NCBI RefSeq assembly: GCF_009797935.1
Contig: NZ_VOLC01000006.1
Location: 62,001 to 126,000, forward strand
Length of the DNA: 64,000 nt
Direction of reading: 5' to 3'
DNA from: Lunatibacter salilacus
GTDB taxonomy: Bacteria; Bacteroidota; Bacteroidia; Cytophagales; Cyclobacteriaceae
In this document: positions 53,305 through 61,577 of the stretch, piece after piece
Layout of the letters: each line of letters starts with the position of its first letter
Position numbering within the stretch: position 1 is the stretch's first letter
Notes under the pieces: model-generated
The model's input: the letters and a program-made list of their open reading frames with translations, nothing else
Told to the model about the DNA's origin: nothing
Databases searched by the model: none
Program-made: the position numbers and the translations under genes

Positions 53305-55611
53305 ATGCAAACCTCCATCATTCCGTTACAATTAAATGAAAGAAATTATTTTTTCCTTCCCATTCTATACATAGTCTGGTCCGATACGCTGTTGGGGGAT
53401 CGGGAACGGAAAATATTTCACCAGTTTGTGGACAGGATAAGCTGGCTGGACGATGCCGATAAGGAAAATTTGTTGGAAAGAATCGCCTCTAATAATCCCC
53501 CACAACGGGATGAAATAGAACAGTGGCACCAAATAATCCATGCTACGGCTTCGGATATTAAAGAACCGGAACGTCTTTCTGTATTGGGAATAACTCTTGC
53601 CAAAGATCAAACTGGGCTAAACATTTCTGCGGAGGAGAAGGATCAAATTCAAAAGGACTTGGAAGTGCTGGAACAGGATTTGGGAATTATTGGCAAATCT
53701 GCCATTTATTTGTTTAAGAAAGTACACCCCACCATTACCACCACACATCAGACTGCTGTAGATTTCGATATACAAGAACTAACAGCCTATCTAGACGGAA
53801 ATCAAGCAGCTACCATCAAAAAGGTAAAAGACCTTCTGCAGCGGCCCGAATTCGACTATGTAGATCCGGGAAATTTAAAAAACTACCGTAACCAAGTGCT
53901 TGCCTGGTGCCAACTAATTGCCGATGCCGGTTTTGGTTCTATTGCATACCCCGAGGAAAATGGAGGTAAAGGCGATATGGAGGCATACTTTACGGTAATG
54001 GAGACGCTGAGTTACCACGACCTAAGCATGGTCATAAAGTTTGGTGTTCAGTTTGGTCTTTGGGGCATGAGCATTTTATCACTGGGAACCGGATCCCACC
54101 ACGCCAAATATTTGCCAAAAATCGGAACACTTGAATTGCCGGGCTGCTTTGCCATGACTGAAACCAATCATGGGTCCAACGTAAAAGGGATTGAAACCAT
54201 GGCATCCTATCAAGCTGTTGATAAAACCTTTATAATTCATACCCCCCACTCCCTCGCAAGAAAGGAATATATCGGAAATGCGGCCATGCATGGCAAAATG
54301 GCAACAGTTTTTGCAAAATTGGTTTTAAATGACAAAGATTATGGAGTATGTGCCTTTGTAGTACCGCTGAGAGATGATGAGGGAAATACGCTTCCGGGAA
54401 TTACGATAACAGATTGCGGTAGAAAAATGGGCCTTAATGGCGTAGACAATGGGCTGATAGCTTTTGATCACGTGGTCATTCCCAAAGAAAACATGCTCAA
54501 TCGGTTTTCGGATGTCACGGAAGAGGGGAAATTTGAAACGCCAATCGCCAGTGACAATAAACGGTTTTTCACCATGCTGGGCACATTGGTTGGAGGAAGA
54601 ATTGGCATTCCGCGTTCTGCACTTTCAGCTTGTAAGAGTGGACTCACAATTGCCATCCGCTATGGGGATACACGTCGTCAATTTGGTCCTGAGGGAGGTG
54701 AGGAAGTTCCAATTCTTAATTACCGCATGCATCAGCGTAGACTTATGCCCTTATTGGCAAAAACCTACGCCGGACATTTTGCCATGCAATACATGACAAA
54801 CCGGTTTATGAACCGAAAGGAAGAAGAAATGCAGGAAATAGAAGCATTGGCGGCCGGACTAAAAGCAACTCTTACCTGGCACACCACTGCATCTCTCCAA
54901 GAGTGCCGGGAAGCCTGCGGAGGTAAGGGTTATCTTTCGGAAAACCGGATAGATGCGTTAAAAAACGATACCGATGTTTATACCACTTTTGAGGGGGATA
55001 ATACAGTGCTTATGCAATTGGTAGCAAAGACCAGATTGGGAGCTTACAGAGCACAGTTCGAAAATATGAACTTGGTTACTATCTTCAATTATGTAGCGTC
55101 AAGGACAAAAACATCTATTACTGAAAAAAACCCACTAATCGTACGAAATGTCGATGAGGGTCATTTGCTAGACTCTTCTTTTCATCTGAGCGCGCTAGAA
55201 TATAGAGAAAAAGATCTGGTGGACTCTGCGGCAAAGCGAATCAAACGGCTAATTGATGAAGGCATGGACCCCTTTGATGCATTTAATGTGTGTCAGCATC
55301 ATCTTGTTTCAGTTGGTAAAGCTTATATAGACCGGATTATGCTGGAGCAGTTTGTCTTTGCGGTTCAGGCTTCGGAGGGAAAATCCTTTTCCAAGGTGCT
55401 AAAGAAACTCTGTGACCTGTACGCCCTATCCAATATAGAAGAAAACAAAGGCTGGTACTTGGAACAGGGATATCTGGAAGGAGTCAAGACAAAAGGTATC
55501 CGAAAAATGGTCAATCAGCTATGTTGGGAAATCAGAAAAGACGCTGTACCTTTAGTTTCGGCTTTTGACATTCCGGACTCCTGCCTTTCGGCCCCAATAG
55601 CCTTTACCTAA
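53305..55611 (+). CDS. Acyl-CoA oxidase/dehydrogenase with extra N-terminal helical domain
   Basis: This is a 768-residue flavoenzyme of fatty-acyl-CoA oxidation. Residues from about 150 have the acyl-CoA dehydrogenase/oxidase layout: FGSIAYPEENGGKGD, CFAMTETNHGSNVKGIET, GVDNGLIAFDHVVIP, and YTTFEGDNTVLMQLVAK with the catalytic Glu position of acyl-CoA oxidases. Residues 1-120 form an additional helical region (VWSDTLLGDRERKIFHQFVD, RISWLDDADKENLLERI), reminiscent of TerB-like domains. The stop is 18 bp before an SLC13 permease gene, indicating an operon. Confidence 0.85.
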   Translation: MQTSIIPLQLNERNYFFLPILYIVWSDTLLGDRERKIFHQFVDRISWLDDADKENLLERIASNNPPQRDEIEQWHQIIHATASDIKEPERLSVLGITLAKDQTGLNISAEEKDQIQKDLEVLEQDLGIIGKSAIYLFKKVHPTITTTHQTAVDFDIQELTAYLDGNQAATIKKVKDLLQRPEFDYVDPGNLKNYRNQVLAWCQLIADAGFGSIAYPEENGGKGDMEAYFTVMETLSYHDLSMVIKFGVQFGLWGMSILSLGTGSHHAKYLPKIGTLELPGCFAMTETNHGSNVKGIETMASYQAVDKTFIIHTPHSLARKEYIGNAAMHGKMATVFAKLVLNDKDYGVCAFVVPLRDDEGNTLPGITITDCGRKMGLNGVDNGLIAFDHVVIPKENMLNRFSDVTEEGKFETPIASDNKRFFTMLGTLVGGRIGIPRSALSACKSGLTIAIRYGDTRRQFGPEGGEEVPILNYRMHQRRLMPLLAKTYAGHFAMQYMTNRFMNRKEEEMQEIEALAAGLKATLTWHTTASLQECREACGGKGYLSENRIDALKNDTDVYTTFEGDNTVLMQLVAKTRLGAYRAQFENMNLVTIFNYVASRTKTSITEKNPLIVRNVDEGHLLDSSFHLSALEYREKDLVDSAAKRIKRLIDEGMDPFDAFNVCQHHLVSVGKAYIDRIMLEQFVFAVQASEGKSFSKVLKKLCDLYALSNIEENKGWYLEQGYLEGVKTKGIRKMVNQLCWEIRKDAVPLVSAFDIPDSCLSAPIAFT

Positions 55612-55629
55612 ATCATCGTATTTTTAAAT

Positions 55630-57399
55630 ATGGAACAAACCGTAGTGTTTGCCTCCTTAGGGGTGGCTTTGATACTTTTTATCTGGGGCAAACCCCGTTA
55701 TGATATTGTGGCATTGTTGGTTTTGATATTTTTGACGGCTTGGGGAATTATACCTCGTGAGGAGGCTTTTCTTGGATTTGGACACTCGGCGGTCATTACG
55801 GTAGCCGCCGTGTTGGTAGTAAGCAAAGCATTGGAGAACTCCGGCTTGGTCAACATCATCGTGAGGATTATGGACAGGCTTGGGAAGAACACCACCTTGC
55901 AAGTCGCTGCACTTTGTACGGTGGTAGCCCTTGCCTCCGGATTCATGAACAACATTGGTGCCTTGGCCATCATGATGCCTGTCGCTATCCAACTCGCAAG
56001 AAAAAACAATTATTCTCCCTCCTACATCCTTATGCCTATTGCATTTGCTTCGTTATTGGGCGGCATGAACACATTGATTGGCACGCCTCCGAATATCATA
56101 ATTTCAGCTTTTCGATCAGAAGCATTAGGGAGTCCTTTTAAAATGTTTGATTTCAGTCCAGTTGGTATTTGCATTACGCTTCTAGGGGTTGCGTTTATAT
56201 CTTTCATCGGATGGAGGTTTTTACCTAAAAGACAGGCAGCGACTACGAGTGATGATTTTTTCTCCATAGACAATTACATTACTGAGGTAAGTATTCCCGA
56301 GGGTTCAAAACTTATCGATCAAAAAGTAAATGATATCAATACCAATAAAGACCATGATATCAAAGTATTGGGCATTGTGCGGTTTAAGCAGCGCATCCAT
56401 GCTCCCAGACCCAATTTATTACTTAGGCAGGATGATATCTTGATATTGGAAGGTGACACAAATGACTTGACAAAATTTCTGGATGAGTCTGGGGCGGAAT
56501 TGGTAGGTGATGAGGCTTTGTATAAGGATGCTGAGGGATCCAAGGATATTGAACTGATGGAAGGAATCATTCAAGAATATTCACCCCTTATTGGAGAAAC
56601 TGCGGTAAGTTTAAATATGCGGTCTCGTTTCGGTGTAAATTTACTGGCTATTTCAAGAAGGGGCAAAACCTTCCGTCAGCGCATAGATCACGTACCATTT
56701 CAGTCAGGAGACGTATTATTATTACAGGGTAGGTCTGCGGATATGCCCGATATCTTTCAAACACTTGGTTGTTTTCCTTTGGCCCAAAGGAGTCTGTCCA
56801 TTGGGAAACCCAAACGGACCATTTTCGCATTAACCATTTTTATACTTTCCATAGCGGCAGTTGTGCTGGAATTGTTGCCAGTAGCTGTTGCTTTTACCCT
56901 TGCGGCCATTTTAATGGTTATGAGTCGGATATTACCCTTAAAATCCGTGTATCAAAATATTGATTGGCCTGTTATTGTCTTGCTTGCCGCAATGATTCCC
57001 GTAGGTCTTGCCTTTGAAACCAGCGGTGCGGCTGAGACAATTACTGTACAGATGCTTAGGCTAGGCGATGGTTATCCTATTTGGGTGCTTGTGGGGATGC
57101 TGCTGCTGGTTACAATGCTTTTGTCAGCGGTGATCAATAATGCTGCTACTGTTGTTTTGATGGCTCCTATCGCAATTTCCATTGCCAATAGCATTGATGC
57201 ATCTGCCGACCCCTTCCTGATGGCTGTAGCTATCGGAGCATCCGCGGCGTTTCTAACGCCAATTGGTCATCAATCCAATACCCTTGTGATGAGTCCAGGA
57301 GGCTATAAGTTTGGTGATTATTGGAAGTTAGGATTACCGCTTACTATTTTGATAATGGCTGCAGGAATCCCCCTTATCCTCCTATTTTGGCCCGCATAA
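55630..57399 (+). CDS. SLC13-family permease with two RCK_C/TrkA-C domains
   Basis: The 589-residue inner-membrane transporter has an N-terminal half with about six hydrophobic segments, including NSGLVNIIVRIMDRL and NNIGALAIMMPVAI. Two cytoplasmic RCK_C domains follow at about 205-370 (TEVSIPEGSKLIDQKVNDIN and LIGETAVSLNMRSRFGVNLL), then a second membrane half with SAVINNAATVVLMAPIAISI. The family moves sulfate, dicarboxylates or related anions with Na+. Both halves have the conserved Asn-Asn-Ala motif. Operon partner of the acyl-CoA oxidase gene. Confidence 0.9.
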   Translation: MEQTVVFASLGVALILFIWGKPRYDIVALLVLIFLTAWGIIPREEAFLGFGHSAVITVAAVLVVSKALENSGLVNIIVRIMDRLGKNTTLQVAALCTVVALASGFMNNIGALAIMMPVAIQLARKNNYSPSYILMPIAFASLLGGMNTLIGTPPNIIISAFRSEALGSPFKMFDFSPVGICITLLGVAFISFIGWRFLPKRQAATTSDDFFSIDNYITEVSIPEGSKLIDQKVNDINTNKDHDIKVLGIVRFKQRIHAPRPNLLLRQDDILILEGDTNDLTKFLDESGAELVGDEALYKDAEGSKDIELMEGIIQEYSPLIGETAVSLNMRSRFGVNLLAISRRGKTFRQRIDHVPFQSGDVLLLQGRSADMPDIFQTLGCFPLAQRSLSIGKPKRTIFALTIFILSIAAVVLELLPVAVAFTLAAILMVMSRILPLKSVYQNIDWPVIVLLAAMIPVGLAFETSGAAETITVQMLRLGDGYPIWVLVGMLLLVTMLLSAVINNAATVVLMAPIAISIANSIDASADPFLMAVAIGASAAFLTPIGHQSNTLVMSPGGYKFGDYWKLGLPLTILIMAAGIPLILLFWPA

Positions 57400-57418
57400 A
57401 TCTGCGAAAATCAGCGCA

Positions 57419-57448
57419 ATCCCGAAAAACCGGAACAAGTTCTGCGGG
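57419..57448. repeat. Short palindromic element, copy 2
   Basis: ATCCCGAAAAACCGG then AACAAGTTCTGCGGG. This matches the reverse complement of 61010-61039 at 26 of 30 positions and shares its first 23 bases with the reverse complement of 9209-9231 at most positions. Confidence 0.65.
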
Positions 57449-57466
57449 CCATCCTTTTTGGAGATT

Positions 57467-57850
57467 AAATAGAACACGGATGATGCGGATGACTCGGATA
57501 ATGCGGATCTTTTGGTTTCTGAATTAACAGTCGTCGTCTATGAAAACAATCTGCGGAAACCCGTACAATCCGTAAAATCTGCGTTCCCTCCAATTCATAC
57601 CAAAATGGAACACGGATGAAGCGGATGATGCGGATCTTTTGGTTTCTGATTTAACAGTCATCATCTATAAAAACAATCTGCGAAAACCCGTACAATCCGT
57701 AAAATCTGCGTTCCCTCCACTTCAAACTAAAATGGAACACGGATGAAACGGATAATGCGGATCTTTTGGTTCTGAATTAACAGTCGTCTTCTATAAAATC
57801 AATCTGCGAAAATCCGTACAATCCGTAAAATCTGCGTTCCTTCCACTTCA
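57467..57850. repeat. Three tandem ~130-bp repeats with inverted ends
   Basis: Each unit starts (G/A)GAACACGGATGA at 57471, 57607 and 57734, continues CGGATCTTTTGGTT, then AACAGTC, and ends ATCCGTAAAATCTGCGTTCC. Spacings are 136 and 127 bp. GGAACACGGAT at the beginning is nearly the reverse complement of ATCTGCGTTCC at the end, so every unit can fold into one long hairpin. The last unit abuts the sulfatase remnant. The interval 57400-57847 has no gene. Confidence 0.8.
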
Positions 57851-58385
57851 TAATTCAGATGCATATAACTTAAAGATTGGGTTTGGAACTCGGGAATTTT
57901 CCATTAGTGCTTTCATTTCTTTTATACGCTCCGGATATTGGGCAGCGAGGTTGGTTTGTTCTCCGGGGTCATCTGCCAAATTATATAATTCAATAGGCGG
58001 GTCCCTATCTTTGTTTAAATTCACCCGGATTGCTTTCCAATCCCCTTTTCGAATGGCTTGTTTTCCACCCTGCTCGATAAATTCCCAATATAGGTGTTCA
58101 TGGGTTTTTTGATCGGATAGGTTTCCTGTTAAGGTAGGTAAAAGAGATATTCCGTCAATATCTTTGGGTGTAGCTTGATTGGTCAATGCTGCCATAGTGG
58201 GGAAAATATCCCAAAAAGCCGAAATATGGTCTGATGTGCCGGGGGTTATGCTCCCAGGCCAGTTTGCAACCATGGGAACCCTAATCCCTCCTTCATAAAG
58301 ATCCCGCTTGTAGCCCTTCCACGGACCATTGCTGTTGAAAAAATCAGGGTCAGCCCCTCCTTCCCGGTGGGGCCCATTGTATATA
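57848..58385 (-). pseudogene. Sulfatase, C-terminal remnant
   Basis: This is the last ~180 residues of a type-I sulfatase (alkaline-phosphatase superfamily). It reads NGPHREGGADPDFFNSNGPW, then KRDLYEGGIRVPMVANWPG, FPTMAALT, LYWEFIEQGGKQAIRKGDWK and ELYNLADDPGEQTNL. Homology ends at about 58385, just before NGPH; the expected SDNGPH is replaced by unrelated codons. The active-site CxPSR region and the first two thirds are missing. The nearest ATG is at 58273. The upstream 58386-58580 is AT-rich with no recognisable gene. Confidence 0.85.
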
Positions 58386-58580
58386 AAAATGTGTATCCTG
58401 TGAAAAATAAAATAAATTGGAGTGATATGTAATTTCCCTTTGGTTTAGATTCAATCATTTTGAGATTTGATTTAAGAATTTTTTTTCTTGCAATTACAGT
58501 TTGTTTTTCTGTAAGTAGATCTTCACCTCCATTGTACTTTGCCAATTCTTACTTTGTAATTGACAAAAGTCACTATCCAC

Positions 58581-59837
58581 TTAAGTTACAAGCTGATGCT
58601 TATTTATGTAATCGGGATCTATAATTATTCCTGCCCCCGGCCCGGTTGGCACTTTTACTATCCCCCCATCACTAGTCAAAGAGGAAGTCGGGCATTCCAA
58701 CGGCATTTCGTTGTTAAATCCCTTGAATTCGTGAAATGGCCCTGCATTGGGCACGGCAGACACAAAATGCATCATGTAGAGATACCCAAGCCCCGAACCG
58801 GAAATATGCGGGGTACAAGGCTTTCCTTTAGATGCCGCCATGCGGGCAACACGCATGGAACGAATCATCCCCCCAAAATAAAAAATATCTGGTTGCACAA
58901 TGTCCAGTGCATCATTCTTGATTAACCAGCGAAACCCGCGCATACTTGGTTCCTGTTCCCCTCCTGCGACAGGAATAGCCAGGGCGTTAGCAACTTCCAG
59001 TGTTTCCTCATACCAATCAAATGGCACAGGCTCTTCGTAAAAATCAAATTGATATTCCTCCATCAATTTGCCTATCCGAATGGCTTCATCCGAGGTATAG
59101 CTTCCATTAGAATCCGCATAGATTACCATTTCCTCACCAAAACGCTTACGAACAAGCGGAATGAGTAGGTCACTTCGTCCGGTAGGATCATCAGCATTAT
59201 TGCTCATTCGACCACCCACCTTAAATTTTAAGGCTTTGGCCTGTGTTTCTTTCACATGGTTTTCTATCAGATCAATGGATTCCTCGGCTGATTTACCACG
59301 GTAGTTGTTAGCCTGGTAAACAGCGATATCCGTATGATGGATTTCCCCTATCAATTCCCCTATGGATTGATTCGCCATATTTCCAAGTAAGTCCAGCACC
59401 GCAAATTCCAAGGTTGCCAGCGGCACCCACAATGCCAGATTCTGCATTTTATAATTGCTCTGGTAGACATACACCTCATCCAGCAGCTTTTCCCAGTCTC
59501 TTAGATCTTTCCCCTTAAAAAAAGGTTGAATACGATTTACAAAAATGGGGTAGAGATGTACCATCATCATATTGTTGCTAACGGATATGCCCTCGGCTCC
59601 ATCTGTGGACCTTACTCTACACAAAAAGTTGTTGCCATATCGCAACAGTTCCACACTTTCAACAATAATGGGATCCAAAAACCGCTCTGTTTTTAATACG
59701 GGCTGCTTCAGGATTTGGTCTAATACCTCATAGTTAGATTCATTTTGGGGCGGATACGCGTTAGAGTTGAGAATTCCTGCTCCGGACAAACCTCCAAGAG
59801 CAGCCTTCTTGATGAATTTGCGTCTGTTTAGGGACAT
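58581..59837 (-). CDS. Enolase-superfamily (mandelate racemase/muconate lactonizing type) enzyme, exported
   Basis: This 418-residue acid-sugar dehydratase or racemase candidate has a twin-arginine signal (NRRKFIKKAALGG). In the barrel domain the KFKVGG lysines are at 204 and 206; metal ligands are Asp242 (YADSNG), Glu268 (YEEPVP) and Glu294 (GGEQ), and the general-acid/base His is 344 (TPHISGSG). This set is typical of the mandelate racemase subgroup. It follows the lactonase gene by 2 bp, so lactone opening may feed it with a sugar acid. The exact substrate is unknown. Confidence 0.88.
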   Translation of the reverse strand: MSLNRRKFIKKAALGGLSGAGILNSNAYPPQNESNYEVLDQILKQPVLKTERFLDPIIVESVELLRYGNNFLCRVRSTDGAEGISVSNNMMMVHLYPIFVNRIQPFFKGKDLRDWEKLLDEVYVYQSNYKMQNLALWVPLATLEFAVLDLLGNMANQSIGELIGEIHHTDIAVYQANNYRGKSAEESIDLIENHVKETQAKALKFKVGGRMSNNADDPTGRSDLLIPLVRKRFGEEMVIYADSNGSYTSDEAIRIGKLMEEYQFDFYEEPVPFDWYEETLEVANALAIPVAGGEQEPSMRGFRWLIKNDALDIVQPDIFYFGGMIRSMRVARMAASKGKPCTPHISGSGLGYLYMMHFVSAVPNAGPFHEFKGFNNEMPLECPTSSLTSDGGIVKVPTGPGAGIIIDPDYINKHQLVT

Positions 59838-59839
59838 GG

Positions 59840-60778
59840 TTATAATTTACCTGGGACTTTTACTTTAATACTATACAGACCTGTGCGGGCGGTTACAAAT
59901 AATGTTTTCATATCAGGCCCGCCAAAGGCGATGTTTGCCGGTGATTCAGGAAATGAAATAGTGCCTAAATGCTTACCATCCTCTGAAAAAACCAATACTC
60001 CCCCGGGGCCGGTAGCGTATAAATTTCCTTCTGTGTCGGTCTTAATCCCATCCGGATTTCCCTGACCTTCTAAGGAGGAGGCATCAAAAAACAAACTTCC
60101 CTTACCTACCTTGCCTCCTTTGCTGACTGGATATTTCATGTATTTTTTAGGGCTGCCAGAATTGGCTACATAAAGGGTACGCTCATCAGGAGATAGTGCA
60201 AGCCCGTTGGGACGGTACAAGTCATCGGCTATTAATGTGGTTTTGCCCTTATAGTGCCTAAATACCCCATTAAACCCTAAGGTATCTACAGCAGCCTTAT
60301 CCCTTCCATAGGGAGGATCGGTGAAAAGTATCGCTCCCTTGGAGTCTACAATCACATCATTTGGACTGTTAAATTTGATACCTTTAAAACTTTCCACCAA
60401 AGGTTGATAGGCACCACTGGGACTAAGCTTTCCGATCTTTCGACCACTATGCTCTGCAATAATCAGGTTTCCCTCCTGATCATATGTCAGGCCATTTGCA
60501 TTGTTGCTGGGAGTGCGGAAGGGTTCAAGGTTGCCGTCAGGGCTCCATTTAAAAATGGTATTATCAGGAATGTCAGAAAAAAGCAGGAAATTTCCATCTG
60601 AATTCCAAACTGGACCTTCGGTAAATTTTAAGCCACCGGCAAGTTTTTCAATTGAAACATTCGGATCAACCAAGCGTTCCAAATCGTTGTTCAATACTTT
60701 CACATGTTGCCCGTACACTTGTTGAAAAAACAAAGTGTGAGAAACTAATAGGCTAATTAAAATTATGAGTGACTTCAT
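59840..60778 (-). CDS. SMP-30/gluconolactonase-family protein, secreted
   Basis: This 312-residue six-bladed beta-propeller lactonase has a signal peptide (MKSLIILISLLVSHTLFFQQ). Family motifs are LKFTEGPVWNSDGNFLLFSD (metal-ligand Glu), SPNDVIVDSKGAILFTDPPY, RPNGLALSPDERTLYVANSG and GNPDGIKTDTEGNLYATG. It would open a sugar lactone in the periplasm and shares an operon with the enolase-superfamily gene. Confidence 0.9.
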   Translation of the reverse strand: MKSLIILISLLVSHTLFFQQVYGQHVKVLNNDLERLVDPNVSIEKLAGGLKFTEGPVWNSDGNFLLFSDIPDNTIFKWSPDGNLEPFRTPSNNANGLTYDQEGNLIIAEHSGRKIGKLSPSGAYQPLVESFKGIKFNSPNDVIVDSKGAILFTDPPYGRDKAAVDTLGFNGVFRHYKGKTTLIADDLYRPNGLALSPDERTLYVANSGSPKKYMKYPVSKGGKVGKGSLFFDASSLEGQGNPDGIKTDTEGNLYATGPGGVLVFSEDGKHLGTISFPESPANIAFGGPDMKTLFVTARTGLYSIKVKVPGKL

Positions 60779-60893
60779 GGTTTTGGGTTTTCTTGTCTGT
60801 CAATTGGTCAAAGAATTCATAATTTCACCCTTTTTTCTGACTAAACAAAACCCTAAGGGTTAAAAAAACACGTGTTAATTTGTCCCTGAAAAC

Positions 60894-60924
60894 ACTAAAA
60901 GGCCTGATTGGCCTTTTAGTTTTA
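60894..60924. terminator. Bidirectional hairpin terminator
   Basis: ACTAAAAGGCC-TGATT-GGCCTTTTAGT has 11-bp perfect arms, followed by TTTTAC and preceded by AAAACA. It lies upstream of the lactonase gene and downstream of the CDGSH gene, so it most likely ends the latter. Confidence 0.75.
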
Positions 60925-61009
60925 CAATTTTTAACTCCGACATAATAAACCAATAAGGATATTGGAAATGTAGGTAGTGTCAAGGCAACCGTGAGCTTTT
61001 CATATATTT

Positions 61010-61039
61010 CCCGTAGAACTTGTCCCGAATTTTCGGGAT
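61010..61039. repeat. Short palindromic element, copy 3 (inverted)
   Basis: CCCGTAGAACTTG then TCCCGAATTTTCGGGAT. The core TCCCGAA-TT-TTCGGGA is a perfect inverted repeat. Reverse complement corresponds to copy 2 at 57419-57448. Flanking CGCAGAA..ATCAGCG words also resemble the sequence beside copy 2. Confidence 0.65.
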
Positions 61040-61119
61040 ATACGCAGAATTTATCAGCGCAAATCAGCGGGAAATTAAACGTTATTAAATTCTTGACACG
61101 ACTCTAGAATAAAATCTGG

Positions 61120-61344
61120 TTAAACTTTCTTTGGAGGCAAATCAAAGGCAACCGCCTCATGTTCGAAGTGGCCCTTGTGCGAACCGTCACAGAATGGTTT
61201 GTTAGCCGATTGCCCACATCTGCAGATGGACACAATTGTCCTTCCCTGAAGTCCATAGGCATTTCCTTGCATATCCACTATCTCAAAATCTCCGTCTATT
61301 TTTACAGATCCGTTGTTATTAATTGTTAATTTTACTTTCGACAT
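61120..61344 (-). CDS. CDGSH iron-sulfur domain protein
   Basis: The 74-residue protein begins at ATG 61344 (MSKVKLTINNNGSVKIDGDF); an upstream start would add nine basic residues. The CDGSH motif C41-x-C43-x8-C52-D-G-S-H56 binds a 2Fe-2S cluster by three Cys and one His. Function is probably redox sensing or cluster transfer. It stands alone, divergent from the large hydrolase gene. Confidence 0.92.
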   Translation of the reverse strand: MSKVKLTINNNGSVKIDGDFEIVDMQGNAYGLQGRTIVSICRCGQSANKPFCDGSHKGHFEHEAVAFDLPPKKV

Positions 61345-61577
61345 GTTATTTTTTTTTATTTTGCTACGCAAAAATTAATTAAATTGAAGATAATTAATTT
61401 ATTTATCATTCACCTAGAAAGAAAAACTAAATTTTAATTTAAGGTTAAATAAAAGAATATTACCTAATAGTTAGAATCTAGGATAAAACGTAGATTTTAA
61501 ATTTAATCGGACAGCTACTTTGTTTATCCAAACCGGGAATTTTTAGGTATTTTCGGATATTAAATAATTTTCTTTCG

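Larger units (their letters stand above)
60779..61119. other. Intergenic region with terminator and palindromic repeat
   Basis: This 341-bp gap between the lactonase start and the CDGSH gene contains a strong hairpin (60894-60924) and a copy of the palindromic element (61010-61039). I saw no coding sequence. Confidence 0.6.

Noticed and set aside
57467-57850. Possible CRISPR array
   Set aside because: Units are about 130 bp, nearly identical throughout and without unique spacers; no cas genes nearby.
58246-58545. 99-codon frame overlapping the sulfatase remnant start
   Set aside because: The 3' half is the sulfatase remnant read out of frame; the 5' half resembles nothing I know. It is probably not a gene.
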